A DNA stretch of 29,588 nucleotides from IMG/VR virus record IMGVR_UViG_3300032073_000158, positions 1 to 29,588 of that record; one strand, written 5' to 3'. Shown piece by piece: positions 8,956-14,965 of the stretch (within the stretch, counting starts at the first letter, position 1; every line of letters starts with the position of its first letter). The position numbers and the translations under genes were made by a program. The notes under the pieces were generated by a model. The model made no database searches and was not told the origin of the DNA. It worked only from the letters and a program-made list of their open reading frames with translations. This DNA is from a virus.

Positions 8956-9120
8956 TTGTACAAAACAATAGCTAGAGTATCAACCAGTAAGTACACTCTT
9001 AAACGACACCTAAGACGACGACAGAAGAAGTCTAAGAAGGCTAAGTCAATCTTAGACCTACCGCCCAGAGGTTTCTTCTCTTGCTTCTGCTGGGACCGCT
9101 CTTGCCCTAACCATAAATAA
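8956..9120 (+). CDS. Tiny basic Cys-containing protein, TTG start (54 aa)
   Basis: This frame uses a TTG start with a GAGGT Shine-Dalgarno four to five bases upstream and begins 11 bases after the holin-like gene. It encodes a very basic N-terminal half (LKRHLRRRQKKSKKAKS) and a C-terminal FFSCFCWDRSCPNHK with three Cys and one His, a possible metal-binding knuckle. It ends just before the terminator at 9137. A basic, Cys/His-ending peptide could bind nucleic acid, but nothing establishes this. The non-ATG start lowers confidence; position, spacing and codon pattern support it. Confidence 0.5.
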   Translation: MYKTIARVSTSKYTLKRHLRRRQKKSKKAKSILDLPPRGFFSCFCWDRSCPNHK

Positions 9121-9136
9121 ATACTGCAGACAAACT

Positions 9137-9172
9137 AAAGGCCCCTTGGATCTCTCCTTGGGGCCTTCTTTT
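9137..9172 (+). terminator. Intrinsic terminator ending the rightward late operon
   Basis: A perfect 8-bp stem (AAGGCCCC at 9138-9145, GGGGCCTT at 9160-9167) with a 14-base loop is followed by CTTTT. It lies between the last plus-strand gene and the last minus-strand gene, where the two transcription units converge. On the minus strand the trailing T-run is poorer (TTTAGTTTG), so it should work best on rightward transcripts. The T-run overlaps the stop codon of the minus-strand gene ending at 9171. Confidence 0.8.
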
Positions 9173-9356
9173 ATGAGGACTTACCCCATTGATGACAGAG
9201 GTAGTCTTTAACTACCCACCTATTTCCCTCTAGGGTCTGTATACCTAGAGCTAGGGACTTTAGACAAACATCCTCTGAAGTGTATAAAACAGAAGGTGAT
9301 ACGCTCTTACAAGTTGTGGTGTCTAAATGGCACGTCAATATTATCGCTGTCCACAT
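9171..9356 (-). CDS. Small Cys-rich exported-like protein (61 aa)
   Basis: The protein begins with a short hydrophobic stretch (MWTAIILTCHL) and contains four Cys (C9, C16, C31, C54), with spaced Trp residues. This looks like small exported or membrane-anchored phage proteins held by disulfides. It overlaps the preceding DUF3310 gene by 50 bases. No alternative ATG exists, and the hydrophobic start fits this class. A second protein of similar style is encoded at 17899-18120. Function unknown. It is the last gene of the leftward operon. Confidence 0.5.
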   Translation of the reverse strand: MWTAIILTCHLDTTTCKSVSPSVLYTSEDVCLKSLALGIQTLEGNRWVVKDYLCHQWGKSS

Positions 9357-9621
9357 CTGGATTCTCCAATATATCTATAAGCCTTTCGAGATACCAGATA
9401 CACTTCCTAAGATCTTCTACAGGCTTTTTCTTATAAGGCCATCTCCAAAGATACTTAAAAGCAGATTGCCAACAATAGGCAGCGTGAGTATTTACAGCTG
9501 CCCCCTCAGTCATAGCTTCCATAGCGTCTATACATTCTATGGTACTATTGTAGTGAGGTGGACTGTTAACGTAGTCCACCACTTTAGTTTTATTCAACTT
9601 TGATAAATCCCATTTAGCCAT
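9307..9621 (-). CDS. DUF3310 protein (104 aa)
   Basis: The DUF3310 signature (PF11753) is readable: VNSPPHYNSTIECIDAMEAM at ~18-37, then SAFKYLWRWPYKK and VEDLRKCIWYLERLID. Members are widespread in phages, are often annotated as nucleotide-kinase-like, and sit among nucleotide metabolism genes, as here beside RNR and MazG; the biochemical role is not established. The ATG overlaps the previous gene's stop (TAATG). Confidence 0.8.
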   Translation of the reverse strand: MAKWDLSKLNKTKVVDYVNSPPHYNSTIECIDAMEAMTEGAAVNTHAAYCWQSAFKYLWRWPYKKKPVEDLRKCIWYLERLIDILENPDVDSDNIDVPFRHHNL

Positions 9622-9779
9622 TAAAACGGTGGCTCCCCATACTCGTCAAGCTCTACTCCTTTGTAAGACATATCGACTTCATAGACTTCATCTTCTACAG
9701 GTGTATCTGTGAAATCTTTTTGTATTACTCCCATGTCACTTAAGTGCAAGGATAGTTGAAGGGGCAGTTGGTTTTCCAT
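9621..9779 (-). CDS. Small acidic protein (52 aa)
   Basis: A 52-residue frame begins at an ATG preceded by a good AGGAG Shine-Dalgarno (seven bases upstream). It fills the gap between the RNR gene and the DUF3310 gene, and its stop overlaps the next ATG by one base (TAATG). The sequence has a hydrophobic N terminus (QLPLQLSLHLSDMG) followed by an acidic, Tyr/Val-rich half ending in ELDEYGEPPF. No family is recognised. Strong translation signals and snug spacing make it likely real; function unknown. Confidence 0.6.
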   Translation of the reverse strand: MENQLPLQLSLHLSDMGVIQKDFTDTPVEDEVYEVDMSYKGVELDEYGEPPF

Positions 9780-9788
9780 TTTAGTCTC

Positions 9789-11687
9789 CTAAGTTAAATC
9801 TACTATTTCACAAACATCACCGCTACAAGCCATCGTTTGCATACCAGCGGTGTTGTCCTCTTGTTCATACTCCGATAACTGAGACCAGTCAATAGCCTTT
9901 GGCATCTTTTGTGAAAGATCAAAATACTCTTCCATTGTGCAATCTTGATAAGGTGCTTGCTGATAAGTGTGATCTGTATGAGGTAAGAATGATACCCCTG
10001 ACATTTCATCAAAGTGTTTATAAACAAACGCACCCACTTCCATCCACTCATGGTCACGTACAGATATCGTTACGCTTGGCTTATGCTCACACCATGACCT
10101 CTGATAGATCAACCATGTCTCCAGCTGCTCTAGGGCGCTCATATCGTTCCTAGTAACAGAGAAAGGTGGTGACTTAACTGGGAAACTGAATACTGTGGTA
10201 GTGTCTCCCTTCATTACACAAGGTTCATTAGGTATCCCTTTGTCCTTCATAAACTGTGTCAAGGGATCTTTATTGTCACCACGCACAGTGCGGATATAAT
10301 AAGGGCTGTGGCGAGCGTGTATTCCACTGGCACTATCCACCAGTTGAGATACTGTTCCCGACGGTTTCACGCAGCTGATAGCAGTAGAACGAGGTATACC
10401 AAGACGGTCAGCCCATTCAGCATTAGTATCAACAGCCACGGTGCGTAAGTGCTCAAGGGTATTCTCCAAGCCTTCGTTCCTACAGGTCATTAAAGCGTTA
10501 TCCATTATGCCTGTGAGTGACACACCGAGCAGTCGCTCTTCTTCGGTGTTGGTAGTCCACACCTTTCGCAAATACGGAAACTTGGTGTAGGTTGATTGGA
10601 TAGTTCCCAGTATAGTTGCCAGACGGACTTTACGCTCAAGATCTTCCAAAGTGTCCGTATCACGTACAACACACTCCGTAAGATTGCAGAACTGATTAGG
10701 GCGCAAAATGATCTCACTGCACGGGTTAGTACCGAACTCGTAGTTAGGATCACGTCTGCCATTTTTTGCAGCTTGTACTTTACTTGCTTGACGATTGAAT
10801 ACACCACGTTCCCCTGATTTACTTTCTACTAGAGCTTGCCATTCCCGCATGAAGGTTTCCATATCGGGCTTCTCTGTGTAGCTCACACTATTGTTAGCCA
10901 ATGCACGATGGGCTGCTGTCTCCCACCACTGTCCTGACTTAGCATGACGCATACGGTCATCACTCAGGTTGGACAGAGAGATCATAGCACTACGGCGTAC
11001 CCCACCAACTACAACAATCTGACCAATGAAACACATAAGATCATGGCACTCGATAGATGACAGCTTACGACCTTGAGCGTTCTTGAACGTAGTGATAGCA
11101 AAGTTAAACAGCTCTACTAAAGGTGCAGGACCACTAGCTCTACCACCAAACGTCTTAAGTCTAGCACCTGCAGGACGTACCAAACCTATATCCCACTGAG
11201 GGATCTCACCAGCCCAGAGAAGTGCAAGTACTTGCCGAAAGGCTTTAGCCCACCCTTCCTTACTGTCTTTGACAACGATTGTAGTCTCACTGTCAAACAG
11301 CTCAGGAACCTCTGGTAGTTTCTGAACAAACTGCCTCTCTACTGAGAAGCCTACACCTGTACCACAAAGCAAAATAAACATAGCTTCATCAAACGCTTTA
11401 GGGTCATCCACAGGCAAGTAGCTACAGTTGTACCCAGCAGTATTATCCCTAGTCAACGCTGGACCTGCAGTCATCATAGCTCTCATAGAAGGCATAACCT
11501 CTAAACCTAATACAGCTTGCTCTAGCTCAGATATGTTGTACTCAGGGCCTACTTTTGGACGCACTACATTAGTCATATACCGAGAGACAGTTTCGCTCCA
11601 GTCTTCCCGACCTTTTCCATCGAAGTACTTTGCATATCGAGACTTAGCAATAAAAGTCTGGTAGTCTGTTGGTAAATAATTATTCAT
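9789..11687 (-). CDS. nrdJ: Adenosylcobalamin-dependent (class II) ribonucleotide reductase, 632 aa
   Basis: The enzyme reduces ribonucleotides to deoxyribonucleotides for phage DNA synthesis, using B12. All residues of the monomeric Lactobacillus leichmannii RTPR mechanism can be placed by spacing. C88 (NCSY) and C334 form the active-site pair (equivalent to C119/C419). C323 in NPCSEI is the thiyl-radical Cys (C408), with N321 and E325 (N406, E410). C621-x4-C626 near the C terminus is the electron-relay pair (C731/C736). The LLCGTGVGFSVER block and GGRASGP are further family features. There is no separate beta subunit or activase nearby, as expected for class II. Its start overlaps the MazG-like stop (ATGA). 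Length is slightly shorter than the bacterial enzyme (739). Confidence 0.93.
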   Translation of the reverse strand: MNNYLPTDYQTFIAKSRYAKYFDGKGREDWSETVSRYMTNVVRPKVGPEYNISELEQAVLGLEVMPSMRAMMTAGPALTRDNTAGYNCSYLPVDDPKAFDEAMFILLCGTGVGFSVERQFVQKLPEVPELFDSETTIVVKDSKEGWAKAFRQVLALLWAGEIPQWDIGLVRPAGARLKTFGGRASGPAPLVELFNFAITTFKNAQGRKLSSIECHDLMCFIGQIVVVGGVRRSAMISLSNLSDDRMRHAKSGQWWETAAHRALANNSVSYTEKPDMETFMREWQALVESKSGERGVFNRQASKVQAAKNGRRDPNYEFGTNPCSEIILRPNQFCNLTECVVRDTDTLEDLERKVRLATILGTIQSTYTKFPYLRKVWTTNTEEERLLGVSLTGIMDNALMTCRNEGLENTLEHLRTVAVDTNAEWADRLGIPRSTAISCVKPSGTVSQLVDSASGIHARHSPYYIRTVRGDNKDPLTQFMKDKGIPNEPCVMKGDTTTVFSFPVKSPPFSVTRNDMSALEQLETWLIYQRSWCEHKPSVTISVRDHEWMEVGAFVYKHFDEMSGVSFLPHTDHTYQQAPYQDCTMEEYFDLSQKMPKAIDWSQLSEYEQEDNTAGMQTMACSGDVCEIVDLT

Positions 11688-12049
11688 CTGTTGTCACCTG
11701 ATCCTTTTATCTTTCCCAATTTCTTACGCTTGTCTAACTTCTCTAAGTTTAACAAAGCAATCTCTGACAGAGTATAGCCTAAATCATCCGCAGCTAAGGC
11801 TGCATACCACAGAGTGTCTCCAATCTCCTTAGCTATCTCAAGCTTATTCATACGACCATCTCTGATCCACTTCTTAACCTTGTCAGCTACCTCTCCCGCC
11901 TCACTAGCTAAACCCAGTGCAGGGTAAACTAACTTGAAGCTTTTATCATAGATAGCAAAGCTTTTAGCTTTCTCTTGGTACAAATCCATATCTGTACCCG
12001 TAAGATCAGTAGCTACACTGTCAATATCATCCTGAGTTATCATCGTCAT
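11684..12049 (-). CDS. mazG: MazG-like nucleotide pyrophosphohydrolase (121 aa)
   Basis: The all-alpha MazG motif is visible: E50-A-G-E53 followed ~20 residues later by KE75-x-x-D78 (EAGEVADKVKKWIRDG; AKEIGDTLWYAALAA). These residues bind Mg and hydrolyse (d)NTPs to monophosphates. The gene is immediately upstream of RNR, consistent with a role in nucleotide-pool control or in lowering alarmone levels, as proposed for phage MazG; the substrate cannot be told. An alternative start is the ATG six bases downstream (12043), better placed relative to the GGAG at about 12054-12057. It overlaps the preceding gene by about 23 bases. Confidence 0.85.
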   Translation of the reverse strand: MTMITQDDIDSVATDLTGTDMDLYQEKAKSFAIYDKSFKLVYPALGLASEAGEVADKVKKWIRDGRMNKLEIAKEIGDTLWYAALAADDLGYTLSEIALLNLEKLDKRKKLGKIKGSGDNR

Positions 12050-12194
12050 ACATCTCCAATTCTACGAAACCTAATTCATCTAAAACTATAAGAACACTTG
12101 GCATATCCGTCTGGCTATCCTCTAGTATTCTATCAATACCGTAAGTCTCTAGCAAGTCCAATACTTCATCATAAGATCTATCTACATCACTCAT
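12027..12194 (-). CDS. Small acidic protein (55 aa)
   Basis: The preferred ATG (12194) lies inside the last codons of the metallophosphoesterase gene, giving an 8-base overlap; a longer frame (to 12242) would overlap far more. The protein is acidic and helical (SYDEVLDLLETYGIDRILED, then IVLDELGFVELEMYDDDNSG). The N-terminal half may form a small helical bundle. No known motif. It is translated between the phosphoesterase and MazG; function unknown. Confidence 0.5.
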   Translation of the reverse strand: MSDVDRSYDEVLDLLETYGIDRILEDSQTDMPSVLIVLDELGFVELEMYDDDNSG

Positions 12195-12984
12195 CTGCGT
12201 ACTCTTTTCTAAGAGCAGAGAGAGATATCCACTGAAGATCATAGTTACCGTTGTCTACATATCTTTTGACCACCGCACCGGATCTCCACTCGCGGTTAGC
12301 TTGCCCAGCCCAACTCTCCTCTTTGCCTTTGAAGCAGCCAGCCACAAGACCGTTGATCGGATAAGGACTAGCGTCAGCTTTATGGTAATAAGAGAATTTA
12401 TGACTATGACCGACAGTAGCAGAACAGGCCAGCTTTTCAGTAAGAGAATAGCCATGATGCTTAGTTGACATAGCAGAACCATAGTTACCAGAAGAAACAT
12501 AATGACCGTAGAGTATACCATCATAGTGAGCGAGGGTGGGGGCTGAGTTAGAGTACTCATGGTAGTCATTGAACCAGTGGTCTGTCTGTAAGTGTTTGAA
12601 GGAGAGACCGTACTTATCTCCTTCGAGTCTCGGGTCGGTCTGTATAGCCCTCTTAATCCTATTCTCATGGTTACCTTCAAACCCTACCCAGTTTGACCTC
12701 TTGTACTTCCTTTGGTTAGGCATATGGCGCAACTTCTCCATAGCATCGTTGTAGCACTCAATGTCTTTCTCGTAGTTCTGAGAGACAACAGCTTGAGGAC
12801 TACGAGTGTCGAAGCTATTGAGAGACTTCATATCAGCGCCATCCCCAAGGTCTACAACATAAGTCGGGTTGATATCATAGATGAGGTTGCCTAACCAAAG
12901 AAACCTTTCATTACTTACAGAAGGGTCTGCGTGAGCACAGGAGAAAACTACTACAGTCTTGTGTCGGGAATAGATGTAGGACAT
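12187..12984 (-). CDS. Calcineurin-like metallophosphoesterase (265 aa)
   Basis: The fold is recognisable from GDGAD (47-51), GNHE (104-107) and GHSH (190-193), with a further YGHY (158-161). These are the metal-binding loops of calcineurin-like phosphoesterases. The first metal motif, normally D-x-H, here reads C16-A-H18 (SCAHAD), so the usual Asp ligand is replaced by Cys. Substrate is unknown; phage members may act on nucleic acids, nucleotides or phosphoproteins. It sits among replication nuclease genes. The start directly follows the previous stop codon. Confidence 0.8.
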   Translation of the reverse strand: MSYIYSRHKTVVVFSCAHADPSVSNERFLWLGNLIYDINPTYVVDLGDGADMKSLNSFDTRSPQAVVSQNYEKDIECYNDAMEKLRHMPNQRKYKRSNWVGFEGNHENRIKRAIQTDPRLEGDKYGLSFKHLQTDHWFNDYHEYSNSAPTLAHYDGILYGHYVSSGNYGSAMSTKHHGYSLTEKLACSATVGHSHKFSYYHKADASPYPINGLVAGCFKGKEESWAGQANREWRSGAVVKRYVDNGNYDLQWISLSALRKEYADE

Positions 12985-13170
12985 TTAGATCTCCAATGTC
13001 TCTATAGAAGTCTTGAAGTGCTTCTGTACTACATGAAGAGCTTCTTCTTCGGGATGACAGATATAACCCCTGACATACTCTCCGTTGTCGTCATAGTTTC
13101 CCTCAAGTCCAAAGTAATCTCCGAAGTCTAATACTTCACCTTCTGCCCAATAGATTTTCATTTTCGACAT
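12985..13170 (-). CDS. Small acidic protein (61 aa)
   Basis: The ATG overlaps the last codons of the upstream nuclease gene and has a GGAG about nine bases upstream; the stop directly precedes the phosphoesterase ATG. The sequence is acidic and aromatic (IYWAEGEVLDFGDYFGLEGN, then EEEALHVVQKHFKTSIETLE). It looks like a small alpha/beta domain. No family recognised and no catalytic motif; function unknown. Confidence 0.5.
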   Translation of the reverse strand: MSKMKIYWAEGEVLDFGDYFGLEGNYDDNGEYVRGYICHPEEEALHVVQKHFKTSIETLEI

Positions 13171-13502
13171 TTTAGTAACTCCATAAAGTAGTCTGCCTTA
13201 CATAGTGCCAACCATTCCTGTCGGTCACCTCTAAGAAAAACTACGGGTTCATATTTACCGTCTTGTACAGCTTGATTTAAGTACTGGTACATAGTTTTAA
13301 AGTCCCTACGCCTCTTTACCTCAATGGATAACGGAAGAACTTCTCTGGCTCTTGGGGAAAGAACAATGTCCTCTCCGTTTACCCCCATGATCTGTGACTT
13401 AACATCATCAGGGTGAAGCTCAGGGAAAGCCTTTAGTAGTCTATCCCTGACTTCCTGTTGACCTACGCGGCCTTTTGCTTTCGCTGATCTAGCGGTTGCC
13501 AT
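13158..13502 (-). CDS. PDDEXK-type phage endonuclease (114 aa)
   Basis: I chose the ATG at 13502 because GGGAG lies just upstream; a TTG at 13529 would extend the protein by nine residues. The motif series NGEDIVLSPRAR ... SIEVKR ... NQA is the signature of small phage PDDEXK nucleases: D45, then E61-x-K63 and the Gln at ~77. It is probably a Holliday-junction or recombination endonuclease of the kind found beside the 5'-3' exonuclease in T7-like replication modules. The start overlaps the exonuclease's 3' end by 40 bases. Confidence 0.75.
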   Translation of the reverse strand: MATARSAKAKGRVGQQEVRDRLLKAFPELHPDDVKSQIMGVNGEDIVLSPRAREVLPLSIEVKRRRDFKTMYQYLNQAVQDGKYEPVVFLRGDRQEWLALCKADYFMELLKCRK

Positions 13503-14173
13503 AGCTCTCCCTCTTCTCTTCGTAGCCAAAGAAGTCTAGCATTCTCAATGACCCTTTCTCGGTCACCGTCATAAGCTTTTAAAACGGCATCCCAGAGTTC
13601 TTCTTCCTTACTCAAACCATCAAGTATCTTCTCAGCCTTCTTAGGGCCAACTCTGTATAAACCTTTGATGTTATCAGCTGCATCACCTGTAAGGATCTGC
13701 GTGTAGAAGAACTTAAGACCGCTCTCTTCGTCTACGTTTTTCCAGACGTTAGTGTTAAAGTTAAAGTGGAAGGCAGGTATCTGTAGCATATCCTTATCAG
13801 CGGAGGCTACAACAGATCTGTTACCAAACTTGGTAGCTTCTATGGCAATCAAATCATCCGCTTCCTGACCACAAGAAATCTCAGCATCCCAAGCTTCCAC
13901 TAAGTGATCTCTGATAGCTGATAACCAGACTGGTTTCTCTACACCCTTCCTATTTCCCTTGTACACTGCAGTCTTAGCTATCTCCTCACGGAAGTTACCC
14001 TTGCCTGTTAGGTAAACTTGATACTCCCCTGAGTTAGTATAAAAGGAAGTCTCAGAAAGTATGTAGGCCATAAAGGTATCAACCTCTATAAGAGCAATCT
14101 TAAGAGGTTTGTCTTTGTTTGCAAAGGCCATCCTATAGGCTACAATGTCTCCGTCTATAATTACTTTACTCAT
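13463..14173 (-). CDS. 5'-3' exonuclease, FEN/T7 gp6-like (236 aa)
   Basis: The PIN-like and H3TH regions of the Pol I N-terminal exonuclease family are visible: D7/D9 (IIDGDI), YKGNRKG (71-77), QEADDLIA (E104, D106, D107), SADKDMLQ (D126, D128), GDAADNIKGL (163-172) and VGPKKAEKIL. These acidic residues bind the two metals, and the helix-hairpin-helix binds duplex DNA. It would remove primers, resect DNA or degrade host DNA, as T7 gp6 or T5 D15 do. The ATG at 14173 overlaps the upstream stop; a GTG nine bases earlier is possible. The polymerase gene itself lacks this domain, so the functions are split. Confidence 0.88.
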   Translation of the reverse strand: MSKVIIDGDIVAYRMAFANKDKPLKIALIEVDTFMAYILSETSFYTNSGEYQVYLTGKGNFREEIAKTAVYKGNRKGVEKPVWLSAIRDHLVEAWDAEISCGQEADDLIAIEATKFGNRSVVASADKDMLQIPAFHFNFNTNVWKNVDEESGLKFFYTQILTGDAADNIKGLYRVGPKKAEKILDGLSKEEELWDAVLKAYDGDRERVIENARLLWLRREEGELWQPLDQRKQKAA

Positions 14174-14372
14174 CTTTCTCACTTAACCTAACCTTGAGTA
14201 CATCTGGTGGATACCCAAAAAAGAAGTCATCGAAACCCCAAGAGTTAGCAGCTTTGATACAGATGTACTCAAAGTCTTCTGTCGTATACACATTATTTTG
14301 CGTATAAGTCATGCTGCGTACTTGGTCGAACTCGTCAGTCTCGGTGACCGTTATCTCTACCTTACAACCCAT
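14166..14372 (-). CDS. Small acidic protein (68 aa)
   Basis: It begins with a GGAGAA Shine-Dalgarno just downstream of the hairpin at 14390-14409 and ends inside the exonuclease start. The N-terminal half is beta-like (CKVEITVTETDEFDQ), and an aromatic-rich stretch (DDFFFGYPPDV) is near the C terminus. No known family. Position between SSB and exonuclease suggests an accessory replication protein, which is inference only. Confidence 0.55.
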   Translation of the reverse strand: MGCKVEITVTETDEFDQVRSMTYTQNNVYTTEDFEYICIKAANSWGFDDFFFGYPPDVLKVRLSEKDE

Positions 14373-14389
14373 ACTATTCTCCGTAAGGA

Positions 14390-14409
14390 GAAGCCCCCGA
14401 AGGGGCTTC
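14390..14409 (-). promoter_or_regulatory. UUCG-capped hairpin downstream of the SSB gene
   Basis: On the minus strand an 8-bp stem (GAAGCCCC/GGGGCTTC) is closed by a UUCG loop on a C-G pair, an exceptionally stable RNA tetraloop. It lies two bases after the SSB stop and directly before the Shine-Dalgarno of the next gene. No T-run follows, so it is more likely a transcript stabiliser, pause or partial terminator than a full stop. It may make SSB mRNA more abundant than the downstream genes (inference). Confidence 0.65.
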
Positions 14410-14411
14410 AG

Positions 14412-14900
14412 TTAAAAACCAGATGCCATATCTGCGTCTGGAACATAAGATACTAAGTCAAGGACACCTAGCTTCTCTAGGCGGTGACCTGCCATGTTAC
14501 CATCACCATACATAACCACCTTGATACGAACTTTGGAACCGTTACCAATGAGACCATCCATCTCAAAGTCCCAACGATCATTGACAGTATCTCCGTCCAT
14601 CTTAACCACAACAGGTGGCCCACCGAACTCCTCTACAGACCGATTGACGTGGTTACGATAGATCTTGAAGTATTTACCAATACCGAAACCTTCTCCGTCA
14701 TAAGGGTCTTTAAGGGCAATCTTCTTACCACGGGCTTTAGCCTCAGACATGATCTTGTCTAAGTTCTCCTGATCTTCTGGATAGAACTCTGCATTGTACT
14801 GTCCATCAGGTACAAACTTTGTGTCCATTTCTGATGTACGAAGTCTAGCCCATTTGATGTAGCCATCCATTACGATTGTCATTGCTTTACGTTTAGCCAT
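14412..14900 (-). CDS. Single-stranded DNA-binding protein, T7 gp2.5-like (162 aa)
   Basis: The OB-fold-sized protein follows its own promoter (14929-14958) and sits beside DNA polymerase and exonuclease. Segments such as TIVMDGYIKWARL, GIGKYFKIYRNH, VVVKMDGD and GNGSKVRIKVVMY fit gp2.5-like or DUF2815-like SSBs. The C terminus is acidic and ends in Phe (PDADMASGF), as SSBs that recruit partners do. It would coat single strands during replication. The family call rests on these features and on context, not on a search. Confidence 0.7.
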   Translation of the reverse strand: MAKRKAMTIVMDGYIKWARLRTSEMDTKFVPDGQYNAEFYPEDQENLDKIMSEAKARGKKIALKDPYDGEGFGIGKYFKIYRNHVNRSVEEFGGPPVVVKMDGDTVNDRWDFEMDGLIGNGSKVRIKVVMYGDGNMAGHRLEKLGVLDLVSYVPDADMASGF

Positions 14901-14928
14901 TTTCTCATCCTCTGTTTGAGATAGATTT

Positions 14929-14958
14929 AGTATATAGTATCCAGGATAGTAGTGTCAA
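14929..14958 (-). promoter_or_regulatory. Sigma-70-like promoter for the SSB-proximal genes
   Basis: On the minus strand TTGACA (14953-14958) is followed after 18 bases by TATACT (14929-14934); TATATA with a 16-base spacer overlaps it. It lies between the polymerase stop and the SSB start, one of few gaps in the operon. It would give SSB and the downstream nuclease, MazG and RNR genes an extra transcript start. Confidence 0.6.
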
Positions 14959-14965
14959 CCCCAGT

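Noticed and set aside
10505-10817. Overlapping frames opposite and within the RNR gene
   Set aside because: They are shadows of the RNR coding sequence, with no ribosome-binding site and no recognisable protein features.
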